Positions 26,633-35,527 of a stretch of 64,000 bases of DNA are shown piece by piece. Both the position numbers and the translations under genes were made by a program. Numbering within the stretch: position 1 is the first letter of the stretch; the number at the start of each line of letters is the position of its first letter. The notes below the pieces were generated by a model. That model saw only the letters and a list, made by a program, of their open reading frames with translations. It ran no database searches and was not told where the DNA came from. The stretch spans positions 248,001 through 312,000 of the forward strand of contig CAWALU010000012.1 in NCBI GenBank assembly GCA_963782985.1, read 5' to 3'. Source of the stretch: CAVSWT01 sp963782985 (GTDB taxonomy: Bacteria > Bacteroidota > Ignavibacteria > Ignavibacteriales > Ignavibacteriaceae).

Positions 26633-27370
26633 ATGAAAAAATATCTCATCCTACTTTTAATATTTTCCAGCCAATTATTTTCTCAAACGATTGAGAATAA
26701 AAATCTTTTATCGCTTAAAAGTAAAATTAAATCTGCAATTGAAAATTCTAATTTTGAAATCCAACCGCAGAAAATTTTAGAAACCAAAAAGAAGAATACA
26801 GGCTTAGCAATTCTCTATTCGCTTCTGCTGCCGGGGATGGGAGAACTCTATGCGGAAAATTATTCGTCGGGAAAATATTTTACTATTGCCGACGGCGCGC
26901 TGTGGGGAATTTATATCGGCGTTAATACATACGGCAATTGGCAAAAAGATAGATACAAGTCTTTTGCGCAAGCAAACGCCGGCGTAAAGCTGGAAGGTAA
27001 AAGTGAAGATTACTTTGCTACCATCAGCGAGTATTTAAGTTTTGATGAATACAATGACGCGCAGGCGCTAAATAGAGAATTTGATAAAATGTATAAAAGC
27101 GCTTCGTTTAATTGGGATTGGTCTTCAATTGAACAAAGAAGAAATTATAGGAGTATGTGGATTTCAAGCGAACAGTCGTTTAATAATTTACGTTTTGTTG
27201 TGGGGGCGCTGCTTGTAAACAGAATTGCGAGCGCAATAAACGCCGTGCGCTCGGTTGCGGCTTATAATAAAAGATTATCTCAAGATGTAAGCTGGAATAT
27301 TTCCGCCGGCGTTACTCGAAATATTAATCTTCCACCCAGCGTGACAATTAATTTCCAAACAACTTTTTAA
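26633..27370 (+). CDS. DUF5683-like membrane-associated exported protein
   Basis: The product has 245 residues. It has a signal peptide (MKKYLILLLIFSSQLFSQ), a short charged stretch, and then a hydrophobic block with the marks AILYSLLLPGMGELYAENY and KYFTIADGALWGIYIG. These resemble the DUF5683 family of Bacteroidota, which has TM2-like paired helices near a glycine-rich turn. A late hydrophobic segment (FVVGALLVNRIASAINAV) follows. The function of the family is unknown. It begins 22 bases after mtaB, probably on the same transcript. Confidence 0.78.
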   Translation: MKKYLILLLIFSSQLFSQTIENKNLLSLKSKIKSAIENSNFEIQPQKILETKKKNTGLAILYSLLLPGMGELYAENYSSGKYFTIADGALWGIYIGVNTYGNWQKDRYKSFAQANAGVKLEGKSEDYFATISEYLSFDEYNDAQALNREFDKMYKSASFNWDWSSIEQRRNYRSMWISSEQSFNNLRFVVGALLVNRIASAINAVRSVAAYNKRLSQDVSWNISAGVTRNINLPPSVTINFQTTF

Positions 27371-27422
27371 TTTTAAAATTCTAACAAAAAATATTTATCG
27401 ATTCAATGCGATAGATGATAAT

Positions 27423-27878
27423 TTATTTTGCGTTAAATATTTTTTTAAACTCTTCAACGCTGTCAATAGATTTTATTCTCTCCTCTTCTTCATTACTATT
27501 ATTTTCTTTTTGAACCTCAGAAGCAAATTCTTCGCTTGTTAAAATTTTACAGCCGCACACGCGGGCAAACTCTCTTATATTATTATCAGATGAAACTACA
27601 ATTAAAGTTGTTCTTGATTTAGAATTTTCAATCTGCTCTTTAATTTTTTGGTCTGCAATTTTATTATTGGAATAAATGATTTTACACTTTTCTGATTTGA
27701 TGGGAAGGTTTTCGTAACCGTCAAAATGCAGTGTAACTTTTGCTTTTTTAGAATGAAAATATCTATCGACAAAAAATATAAGTTGCTCTCTAACTGCAGT
27801 CTTATCTTTATGCTGAAGTTTTGAGAATGATCTTATCTTCCCTATCAAATTATTTCCATCAATTATATAATGAAGCAT
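27423..27878 (-). CDS. NYN-domain (YacP/Rae1-like) putative ribonuclease
   Basis: The product has 151 residues. The PIN-like NYN fold is seen in YIIDGNNLIGK (first acidic residue), VTLHFDGYENL, and VVSSDNNIREFARVCGCKILTSEEF, with acidic residues in the right places for a metal-dependent RNase. Homologues such as Rae1 cut mRNA on the ribosome, but the target here is unknown. It follows lptD on the same strand with a 35-base gap. Confidence 0.85.
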   Translation of the reverse strand: MLHYIIDGNNLIGKIRSFSKLQHKDKTAVREQLIFFVDRYFHSKKAKVTLHFDGYENLPIKSEKCKIIYSNNKIADQKIKEQIENSKSRTTLIVVSSDNNIREFARVCGCKILTSEEFASEVQKENNSNEEEERIKSIDSVEEFKKIFNAK

Positions 27879-27913
27879 AAATATTTTTTCATCATAAATT
27901 TTTCTTTATAAAA

Positions 27914-30469
27914 TTATCTGCCGTTATAAAATTCATCGCGTTTAGTAATTTTCAAATCCTGAAGCTGCGATGCTTTAACGCGAATTTCAAATCTATATCC
28001 GCGGTAAGTTCCTATTGGATTCCAGGTAAAATTCATTAGCCAGCAATCAAGGTCTCGCGATATTTTAATTTGCGGCGCGGCAAATTCTTTATTGTCAAAA
28101 TCGTAGCTGCCGGTAAAAGATAATTTCCATTGAGGAGTTAAGTTAAAATTTAAAGACGCATTTAAATTTGAATAGCTTACAGAACTTAAAGGTTTTGATC
28201 TATCTAAATTATAATTATACGTTAAAGCAATATCCCAGGGGATGGTAAAATCAGCGTCTTTCTCAGTATAAATTCCCTGGTATATTTTGTTCTCTGATTG
28301 ACTAAGCACAAATTCATCTTCATCAATATTCTCCTCTTTATCTGAATCTTTTGATTTTAATTTTTCGCCTGACAAATTAGTTGAAATAGAAAAATTAAAA
28401 TTCGTCATTCTTAAAAGACCTTTCCCTTCATCAACCAAAAATTTATTTAACCTAAAACCATTTTCATTTACATCGTAAAGCGTGAATCGGGAAGAACCGT
28501 TAAAGCTGAACCAATCCCCCACCTGAGTTCTATATCCTAAATTAATATCAGAAAATTTTACGCTGTCGGCGGCAAAATTATAACCGATTCCGGCGGTTAA
28601 ATTTAGAAGTTGAATTTTATTTTCTTTTGAAGTTGTATCAGTTGGATCAACTTGAGTTTTCATTTCAAAAATATTTGACAAAGAAAAATTTATTGATTGC
28701 GATTCGCCGCTGGAAGGTCCGCCAAAAACTTCTCTTTGAAATTTATTGTATTCAATTTGCCGACCTTTTGAATTAACATACGAATCAAAATAACCCCAGC
28801 CAGGCTTGCTAAAATCGGGAGTATAAGCGTATGAAATTGACGGCTGTACCGTATGCCTAAAGGCGGCAATTCCCAAAATATTCGGCTGAAAAATTCCATA
28901 AAATTTTGTTGACGCTGAGACACCCGTACTAAAAGTTCTGACAAAGCTTATTTGCTTTACGTCGTTTGTAACAATTATATCGTTGCCAATTGAATCTACG
29001 CCTACGGAATGCTGCTCAATTCTTTTGTTGTACCATCTTTCAGTGTAATTAAAATTAGGAGTGATGCTTATGTAACCAAGTTTAGGCGATGCGCTGGTCG
29101 AAAAATTATGTTGTATCCCCGCTCTTACTTTTAAGTCGCCGTCCGTTTTATTTCTAACATTTTGAAATCTGGAATTATAATTAAACCCAATCAGCTGATA
29201 CCACTTTTGAGCGCCGACATTATTTTTGCTTTTGAAAGGATATTTCTGCGACATACTAAAAGTTAAATTTGGCAGTACTTCTGTAATATCCCCTGAAGAT
29301 AAGTCCTGATTTCTGCTGTAACTTAGAGATAAGCTGTTGCCGGATTCTTCCCAGGTTTTAAATATTGTAGCGTTTGAGACAATTTGCTTTCTTAATAGTT
29401 GACTAAAATCAGATACATTTCTTTGAAAATAATTTCCTGAAGCAAATTCAATATTAGCGTCAAACCGTAAAGTAGGATCAATGCTTTGATTATGCGCCCA
29501 CTTCAATCTCCAATCAATTCTTTTCGCGCGTCCGGCGTCGGCGCTTAGTCCTTCAATGAATTTTGAATATGAGCCTTCAAGATTTCCGCTGTAATTATAG
29601 CGTTTAGCATATCTAAATCTGCTATTTAAATTATAGCTTCCGCGCGTATAATAATCCGCGGTTAAGTTCACATCCATAAAATCATTTATTGCCCAGAAGT
29701 ATCCGAATCGTGAAAAATAAAATCCGTAGTCTGCGCTGCTGCCAAATGCCGGCGGTAAAATTCCCGATCTTCTTCCTGATTGAATTGGAAAAACCGCAAA
29801 TGGCAATGGGATTGGAAACGGCACTCCGCCGAAATAAAGCCAAATCCATTTAGCGACAAGCTGCTGTTTATTAATCACTTTCATTTCCGGCGCATAAAAA
29901 TAATAATGCGGAGTGTCCTGTTCGCAAGTTGTATAAAATCCATCTTCAATAAAGTAAGTGTTTTTATCAACTTTTTTTATTTTCTCTCCGGTATAATATG
30001 CGCCTTCAGTTTCCGTTCCCGCTGAAACGATATAACCTCGCAGAGATTTAAAATTATAACGCATACGGAATCCTTCGTACGTTTCGCCTTTTTCTTTTAG
30101 AATAGGAGTATGCTCAAACTTGTCGGGCAGTGAATCTGAAGGAACACCGACCGCTTCAACATTATTGGTTTTAAAATCAACAAAAATATTTGCGCTTTTC
30201 AAATCAGTATCTTTATACTGCATCGAAGCGTCGCCATAAATGTTCATCTTCTTTTGTTGAATGAAAAATATTAATGAATCGGAAGCGGAGGCATATATAA
30301 CAGTATCAACATCGCTTTTGGTATTTGCCGTACTGTCATTTAAAATAGAAGATGAATCGGAAGAAATAGCTTTTAGCGAATCAGGAACAAAAATATTTGC
30401 ATTATTTTCCTGTGAAAAAGTTTCACCGCATAAAAAAAATAAGGAAAGGTAAACAAACAAATATTTCAT
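27914..30469 (-). CDS. lptD: LptD-type LPS-assembly outer-membrane protein
   Basis: LptD inserts lipopolysaccharide into the outer leaflet. About 851 residues: signal peptide MKYLFVYLSLFFLCGETFSQ, then an OstA-like region (about 65-150, KMNIYGDASMQYKDTDLKSA) and the family signature GVPFPIPLPFAVFPIQSGRRSG, followed by a large barrel of more than 500 residues. This is the Bacteroidota layout, which is longer and more divergent than in E. coli. The start at 30469 is preferred over one two codons upstream because it opens directly with the signal peptide. Confidence 0.88.
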   Translation of the reverse strand: MKYLFVYLSLFFLCGETFSQENNANIFVPDSLKAISSDSSSILNDSTANTKSDVDTVIYASASDSLIFFIQQKKMNIYGDASMQYKDTDLKSANIFVDFKTNNVEAVGVPSDSLPDKFEHTPILKEKGETYEGFRMRYNFKSLRGYIVSAGTETEGAYYTGEKIKKVDKNTYFIEDGFYTTCEQDTPHYYFYAPEMKVINKQQLVAKWIWLYFGGVPFPIPLPFAVFPIQSGRRSGILPPAFGSSADYGFYFSRFGYFWAINDFMDVNLTADYYTRGSYNLNSRFRYAKRYNYSGNLEGSYSKFIEGLSADAGRAKRIDWRLKWAHNQSIDPTLRFDANIEFASGNYFQRNVSDFSQLLRKQIVSNATIFKTWEESGNSLSLSYSRNQDLSSGDITEVLPNLTFSMSQKYPFKSKNNVGAQKWYQLIGFNYNSRFQNVRNKTDGDLKVRAGIQHNFSTSASPKLGYISITPNFNYTERWYNKRIEQHSVGVDSIGNDIIVTNDVKQISFVRTFSTGVSASTKFYGIFQPNILGIAAFRHTVQPSISYAYTPDFSKPGWGYFDSYVNSKGRQIEYNKFQREVFGGPSSGESQSINFSLSNIFEMKTQVDPTDTTSKENKIQLLNLTAGIGYNFAADSVKFSDINLGYRTQVGDWFSFNGSSRFTLYDVNENGFRLNKFLVDEGKGLLRMTNFNFSISTNLSGEKLKSKDSDKEENIDEDEFVLSQSENKIYQGIYTEKDADFTIPWDIALTYNYNLDRSKPLSSVSYSNLNASLNFNLTPQWKLSFTGSYDFDNKEFAAPQIKISRDLDCWLMNFTWNPIGTYRGYRFEIRVKASQLQDLKITKRDEFYNGR

Positions 30470-30496
30470 ACACAATAATTTAAGCTTTCAAAAAAA

Positions 30497-31459
30497 TTAT
30501 GATCTGTAAAATACTAACGCAGATGCGCCTTGTATGCCGGCGTCATTGCTTAACTTAGCCGGCATAACTTTAACTCTGGATCTTAAGCTCATCAAAACTC
30601 TTTCCTGTAAACTTTGATGAATTGCATCAAATAAAATTTTGCCAAAACCGGCAACGCCGCCGCCAATTATAAACGCGCTTATGTCTAACAAATTACTTAC
30701 GGAAGCCAAAGCTGCGCCAAGCTGCGTTCCTATTTCCTTTATAACCGCAATTGCAAATTCATCATTTTGTTCGGCGGCGCTTTGAATTATTTTTGGAGTT
30801 AGATAATTAAAATCATCATTAATTAAATTCCATATTTTAGATTCCTTGTGAGCTGGTAATTCTTTGGCAACCCTTTTTACGAGATAATGATTTCCCACAA
30901 AAGTTTCAATGCAGCCAAATGAACCGCAGTTACATTTATCCCCGTTATAATTAATTGTCATGTGTCCCACTTCGCCAGCCACGCCGTTTTCTCCCCTAAA
31001 AATTTTTTTGTTCATAATAATACCTCCGCCAACGCCGGTTCCCAGAGTTATCATTACGAATGAAGAATATTTTTTCCCATTTCCCAAAATCATTTCGCCA
31101 ATAGCCGCGGCGTTTGCATCGTTTTCAATATATACAGGGAGCTTAAATTTTTTTTCAATTAATTTAGCAAGCTTAACTTTTCCCCAGCCGGGTAAGTTTG
31201 GCGGATTTTCAACCGTTCCTTTTTTTATTGATACTACGCCCGGCGAGCCAATTCCAATTCCTTTAATCTTATTTTTATTTTTTGAAAGTAGTTCATTTAT
31301 TCCTTTTGTAATTTGCGAAATAACTTTTGCCGGACCGCCGTCTGCTTCTGTTTTAAGGGATGTTTTATTTATGATTTTACCTTTTTGAGAGACGATTCCA
31401 ATTTTAATATTCGTCCCGCCTAAATCAACCCCGATTGCGTATTTTTCTGATTTTGCCAT
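30497..31459 (-). CDS. ROK-family sugar kinase, probably glucokinase
   Basis: About 320 residues. The ATP phosphate loop GVDLGGTNIKIGIV, the catalytic ENDANAAAIGE, GTGVGGGII, and the ROK zinc signature CNCGSFGCIE with GHMTI are present. Glucose is the most likely substrate, as this type usually falls among glucokinases, but other hexoses are possible. AAGGG precedes the ATG at 31459, which is preferred to one five codons upstream. It lies in a row with lptD but the gap is 28 bases. Confidence 0.9.
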   Translation of the reverse strand: MAKSEKYAIGVDLGGTNIKIGIVSQKGKIINKTSLKTEADGGPAKVISQITKGINELLSKNKNKIKGIGIGSPGVVSIKKGTVENPPNLPGWGKVKLAKLIEKKFKLPVYIENDANAAAIGEMILGNGKKYSSFVMITLGTGVGGGIIMNKKIFRGENGVAGEVGHMTINYNGDKCNCGSFGCIETFVGNHYLVKRVAKELPAHKESKIWNLINDDFNYLTPKIIQSAAEQNDEFAIAVIKEIGTQLGAALASVSNLLDISAFIIGGGVAGFGKILFDAIHQSLQERVLMSLRSRVKVMPAKLSNDAGIQGASALVFYRS

Positions 31460-31513
31460 ATTACCCTTCTGCAAAAAACATGTTTAAAGTTAGACGCACA
31501 AATAAAATAAAAG

Positions 31514-31544
31514 GCGCTTCAGGCAAACAAAATAGTCGAAGCGC
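31514..31544 (-). terminator. Intrinsic terminator after the LEA-like lipoprotein gene
   Basis: GCGCTTC (31538-31544 complement) pairs with GAAGCGC (31514-31520 complement) around a 17-base loop and on the minus strand is followed by CTTTTATTTTATTT. It lies 24 bases after the lipoprotein stop. Confidence 0.7.
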
Positions 31545-31567
31545 TTAATAATTTAAGAATGAATATT

Positions 31568-32176
31568 TCAATTTGTAAATTCTTGGTTTACAATTTTTAA
31601 TTCGTTAGGATATTTAATATCGCCTAGCGGCGAAGTAACAGTTGGCTGCGCAAATATAGTTAGTTTTGACGATGAACTTCCCTGTCCTCCAATAGCTAAA
31701 ACTAAATTAATTAAATCGTTGTAACCTTTATCCTTAAAGAAGGCAAGAAGATCCATACTAACTTGAAGCGGAATAATCGAAGTCTCGCCGGTTCCGGGAA
31801 TTACTAAAGGCTCGGCAATATTGCCCGAAATGGTTTCTTTATCATTGATAAGCAAGCGCCACGGAAATGCTTTTAAAGTTGCCGTACTTTTTTTTGAGCC
31901 GCCCGTTCCGTCATTTGGATTTTTGGCTTCGACATTTAAAGTAAAAGTTGCCGGCAGTTTTCCCTGCGCAAACGCCGAAGTTAATTTCAATGCTTCCACT
32001 GCGCTGAAATCGCTTAGCTTTGATTTATTAGAAATAGCAACTCCGTTCACAGTAAATCCATTTGCGCTGCCTAATTTAAATTTAAGGCGGGAAAGATTTA
32101 CAAAAGTATCATACACGCTGCAGCTAATATTTGAAAAAGCAAGCAATATAATTAGAGCTAAAAATTTATTTTTCAT
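31568..32176 (-). CDS. LEA14-like lipoprotein
   Basis: About 202 residues. The lipobox SNISC (Cys near residue 19) follows a short leader, so it is a lipoprotein. The mature part has the LEA type-2 (water-stress) beta-sandwich pattern: FTVNGVAISNKSKL, FTLNVEAKNPNDG and the IPLQVSMDL segment. The role is unknown; such proteins are common envelope components in Bacteroidota. The internal Met at 32176 is the better start, because it opens with the charged-hydrophobic leader MKNKFLALIILLAF. Confidence 0.8.
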   Translation of the reverse strand: MKNKFLALIILLAFSNISCSVYDTFVNLSRLKFKLGSANGFTVNGVAISNKSKLSDFSAVEALKLTSAFAQGKLPATFTLNVEAKNPNDGTGGSKKSTATLKAFPWRLLINDKETISGNIAEPLVIPGTGETSIIPLQVSMDLLAFFKDKGYNDLINLVLAIGGQGSSSSKLTIFAQPTVTSPLGDIKYPNELKIVNQEFTN

Positions 32177-32200
32177 CTGCGCCTCCACTAAATTTATTAA

Positions 32201-33190
32201 TTAACGAACTTTTGATTCTTCTATTTTCTGCATAATAATTTGTGCTACTTTTAAAGCCCTCAAACCATCCTCGCCGGTAACTATCGGTTTAGTTTTCTGA
32301 ATTACAGAATTAATAAAAAGCTGCAGCTCATACTGCAAAGCATTAATCTCTTTTATTTCCGGCTGCTCGTAAACAATTTGTTTTTTCTTTTCACCAACTC
32401 CAATTTCTCCAAAAGAAACGAGAGAACTTTCACTTTTCGCCCCAGCATCTATTAACCTGTAAACTTCAGAAACGCCTGTTATAAAATCCAAAGCAATATA
32501 ATTATCTCTTTGAAAGATTCTCATCTTTCGCATTTTCTTTTGTGATATTCGGCTTGCGGTTACATTTGCCACTGCGCCATTTTCAAATTGGATTCTTGCG
32601 TTGGCTATATCCAATGAATTAGAAACAACAGCAACGCCGCTGGCTTCAATGTTTTTCACATTGCTTTTTACCAGACTTAAAATTATATCAATGTCATGAA
32701 TCATTAAATCTAAAACTACTGCTACATCGGTGCCGCGGGGATTGAATTGCGCCAGCCGGTCTGTTTGTATAAACATCGGATCAAGCATATATTTTTCCAA
32801 TGAAATTAATGCGGGATTAAATCTTTCTATATGCCCAACTTGAAGATTTAATTTTTTTTCTCCCGCCAATTTTACTATTTCTTCAGCCTGCTCAATAGTT
32901 GCGGTAATGGGTTTCTCAACAAAAACATGAACGCCCTTATTTAAGCATTGCTTTGCTAATTCATAATGCGCTGTTGTTGTAGCGGCAATTGAAATACAAT
33001 TTACGGCGTCTAATAATTTATTTAGATCTTCAAATACTTTAACGCCAAATTCTTTTGACGCTAATTCAGACTGAAGTTTATTAGAATCGTAAACCCCTAT
33101 CGGTTCGCAGTTCTCAATCGCTTTAAGCATTTTAATATGAAGTTTGCCAAGATGCCCTGCGCCTATAACGCCAATTTTTATTTTTTCCAT
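32201..33190 (-). CDS. Gfo/Idh/MocA-family oxidoreductase
   Basis: The product has 329 residues. N-terminal Rossmann fold GVIGAGHLGKLHIKML, the family signature VEKPITAT, and the C-terminal GFO_IDH_MocA barrel with LMIHDIDIILSL. Substrate cannot be read from sequence; members act on sugars, inositols or biliverdin. It lies seven bases from the T9SS plug-like gene and 24 from the lipoprotein gene, a common envelope-linked group in related genomes. Confidence 0.9.
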   Translation of the reverse strand: MEKIKIGVIGAGHLGKLHIKMLKAIENCEPIGVYDSNKLQSELASKEFGVKVFEDLNKLLDAVNCISIAATTTAHYELAKQCLNKGVHVFVEKPITATIEQAEEIVKLAGEKKLNLQVGHIERFNPALISLEKYMLDPMFIQTDRLAQFNPRGTDVAVVLDLMIHDIDIILSLVKSNVKNIEASGVAVVSNSLDIANARIQFENGAVANVTASRISQKKMRKMRIFQRDNYIALDFITGVSEVYRLIDAGAKSESSLVSFGEIGVGEKKKQIVYEQPEIKEINALQYELQLFINSVIQKTKPIVTGEDGLRALKVAQIIMQKIEESKVR

Positions 33191-33196
33191 AATTAA

Positions 33197-34432
33197 TTAT
33201 TCACTTATAATTTTTGCGTAGCCAATAATTCTATCGTAGCCGCCGTAGTTGGGGTCATTATAAAAAAGAAAAATATAATATTCATTGGTAGTTTGCCAAT
33301 TGTTTCCTTCTAAAATAAGCCAATCAATATTTTTTATTTCGTTATTAATATTATCGGCGGTAACATATTGGTAATCATAAACTCCTCTTTTTAGCTCAAG
33401 GGTTTTAGAATAAACTCCCCCTAAATTATTCATTTTATATCCCGGTTGAACAAGCCAGTCGTTAAAAGCGCCGACAAGATAAATATCTCCAAACGAAGGA
33501 TTAGGCGGTCTTATCGAAAAGGCAACATTCAAATATGATGCAAAATCATTTTGAGGATTTGTTAAAATAAAACTTCCGTTCAAATCTTTACTTCCGTTAA
33601 CAAAGAATCGAGAATATTCTAAACCATCAAATTGGGCTTTGATATTATTTGAGTTGAACTTATTAGTATTTCTGAAATCAGTTTCTCGATATTCATTCCC
33701 GGGTTTGATGTCTTTTGCGGAAAAAGAAAATTTTCTATTTCCGTCCCAATAATACTGTCTGTAAGTTGTATTAAAATTTCTATCGATGAGAATGGGATAA
33801 TCAAGTTTTTTATTTTCAATTATTTCAACATGATTTACAAAATTTGGAAACAATTCATCGGGTAAATTAAAGTCGGCGGTTAAGATGAAAACTCTCGCCA
33901 GGTCTTGCGGAAAATAAGTTTTATCTTCCATCAATTGTTTTTTAATATCAACGCTAATATTCAGCATCGGATCAATAACAAAAAATTTACCCGATGCATA
34001 AACCAAAGAAGTGTCAAAAGAATCAGTAATAAAATATTTCCACTTGCCAGAAAAAGGAAAACTCACAAATCCTCTTTCATCCGGAAAGCCGCCCTCGTAG
34101 CGATATCTTGCGCCAATTAAATTTCCGGGCAAACTATTAATCTCCAATTGCGGCGAAACATTCTGTCCGAAATTCGTTAAAAAAATATTATTAGTCGGTA
34201 ACCAATTTTTATCGCAAAATCTAAAAACAATTTTGAGACTAGGAATGAAGTCCGAATTAATATCGAAGTTAATATTAATAAAACTTGCCGAGGGATCGCC
34301 GTTTAAAATTACCGGCAATGAAGTTTGGTTATCGCTAAACGCTTTAAGACTTTTTATTTCTATGTTTGCTGCAAAAGCGCCGTAGTAAAATAGAATTATT
34401 AAAATAGTAATGATGACAAAATAATTTTTCAA
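33197..34432 (-). CDS. T9SS plug-type (DUF5103) protein
   Basis: The product has 411 residues. After a hydrophobic leader (MKNYFVIITILIILFYYGAF) comes a beta-sandwich region with IEIKSLKAFSDNQTSLPVI, VFRFCDKNWLPTNN and RYRYEGGFPDERGF, the signature of the DUF5103 family. This family is now described as the plug that seals the outer-membrane pore of the type IX secretion system. The C-terminal domain contains GDIYLVGAFNDWL, which resembles a CBM48-like fold. Together with the sorting domain of the gene at 380-1630 this supports an active T9SS. Confidence 0.85.
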   Translation of the reverse strand: MKNYFVIITILIILFYYGAFAANIEIKSLKAFSDNQTSLPVILNGDPSASFININFDINSDFIPSLKIVFRFCDKNWLPTNNIFLTNFGQNVSPQLEINSLPGNLIGARYRYEGGFPDERGFVSFPFSGKWKYFITDSFDTSLVYASGKFFVIDPMLNISVDIKKQLMEDKTYFPQDLARVFILTADFNLPDELFPNFVNHVEIIENKKLDYPILIDRNFNTTYRQYYWDGNRKFSFSAKDIKPGNEYRETDFRNTNKFNSNNIKAQFDGLEYSRFFVNGSKDLNGSFILTNPQNDFASYLNVAFSIRPPNPSFGDIYLVGAFNDWLVQPGYKMNNLGGVYSKTLELKRGVYDYQYVTADNINNEIKNIDWLILEGNNWQTTNEYYIFLFYNDPNYGGYDRIIGYAKIISE

Positions 34433-34449
34433 AAAATGACTCTTATAAT

Positions 34450-34689
34450 TTAAAGATTAAAAATCTCTACGCATTTAATTGAAGAATGAGGTATAAAAAT
34501 TCTAATCTGATGATTCTCCCTAACAGTTTCAAGAAGCAAACCTTCATCATAAACATTAGTCAACTTTCCGGTTTTAAAAACAATTTCATACAAAGGAGTA
34601 TTGCCGTTGGGATCTTCAGTAACTCCGTAATTTTCATGAAGTATTACGTTTAAAGTTTTTCCTACGAATTCATTCCAATCCATTTTCAT
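34450..34689 (-). CDS. Small Sm-like fold protein, unknown function
   Basis: The product has 79 residues and is soluble. The order of short strands, GKTLNVILHENYG, YEIVFKTGKLTNVYDEGLLLE and IRIFIPHSSIKCVEIF, looks like an Sm/LSm or Hfq-type beta barrel, whose last strands typically read as IFIPxSSI. This is a fold guess from pattern only. It overlaps the stop of the gene upstream (at 34686-34689, ATGA), so it is co-translated. Confidence 0.65.
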   Translation of the reverse strand: MKMDWNEFVGKTLNVILHENYGVTEDPNGNTPLYEIVFKTGKLTNVYDEGLLLETVRENHQIRIFIPHSSIKCVEIFNL

Positions 34690-35408
34690 TTTTCTTCCTT
34701 TATCAATTCTTTATCTAAATCAGATTTAAACTTTTCGCCGTCGAGGCAAAAATAATAATTGGATAAAAATTTCTTTGCGGCTGAATTTTCGCCCGCATTT
34801 AAATAGTTTACGTAAACTGAACTTACTGCGCCCAAAACTTCTTTTACAGAAGTACAATTTTTATCATGAAATTTAAAATATTCATCGAGGTAATCTATTA
34901 TAGAATCATTTTCAGTTATGAATAAATCATAGACTTCATCGTTAATTAAAAACACTTCGCCGCTTTCATATTTCCAGCAATTAAAGGGACTAAAACTTGT
35001 GCCGCTTGCCTGATTATAAAAATCAAAATTAGGAATGCCAGTTATAATTATTGTTCCATTTACATCCGAAGTTTCGGTTTGATATGGAAGCGTTATTCCG
35101 GAATAAATTGAATCGGCAAGAAAAAATGAATCGAGCGTAGAATAAATATAAATTGTATAAAAATTTTCGCTTACAGAATTTGACGATTCAATAATTATTA
35201 ACTCATCTACGCCGTCATTATCCAAATCTGTTAAGCTTTGAGAAGTATTTAAAAAAGTTTTTTTATAAACTATTGAATCATTTTTTGAGGCTGTTAATAT
35301 TGAATTATTTAATTGAATAGAATAATCGCCGGCTTGAATATTTTCTTCCTGAGAATATAAATTATTAAATAAAAAAAATAACAGTAGCAGCGTAAGTAAA
35401 TATTTCAT
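34686..35408 (-). CDS. Exported protein with FG-GAP-like calcium motif, unknown function
   Basis: The product has 240 residues. Signal peptide MKYLLTLLLLFFLFNNLYSQ with cleavage after YSQ. The mature part has one acidic loop TDLDNDGVDELIII, typical of FG-GAP/VCBS or EF-hand-like calcium sites, and a C-terminal helical part. Probably periplasmic. It heads a small cluster with the Sm-like protein, T9SS plug-like protein and oxidoreductase. Confidence 0.7.
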   Translation of the reverse strand: MKYLLTLLLLFFLFNNLYSQEENIQAGDYSIQLNNSILTASKNDSIVYKKTFLNTSQSLTDLDNDGVDELIIIESSNSVSENFYTIYIYSTLDSFFLADSIYSGITLPYQTETSDVNGTIIITGIPNFDFYNQASGTSFSPFNCWKYESGEVFLINDEVYDLFITENDSIIDYLDEYFKFHDKNCTSVKEVLGAVSSVYVNYLNAGENSAAKKFLSNYYFCLDGEKFKSDLDKELIKEEK

Positions 35409-35484
35409 TTGATGAGAAATTTATAAAAGCAATTGTGGAAATATAATTGTTTATTACATATTAAGCATTTTATAAATTGGGCAT

Positions 35485-35508
35485 AAAAAATCCCCTGATA
35501 AAAGGGGA
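35485..35508 (-). terminator. Intrinsic terminator of the pnt operon
   Basis: TCCCC and GGGGA arms around an 8-base loop, followed on the minus strand by TTTTTTA, 20 bases beyond the pntB stop. Confidence 0.75.
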
Positions 35509-35527
35509 CTCTTTATGAAATCATTTT

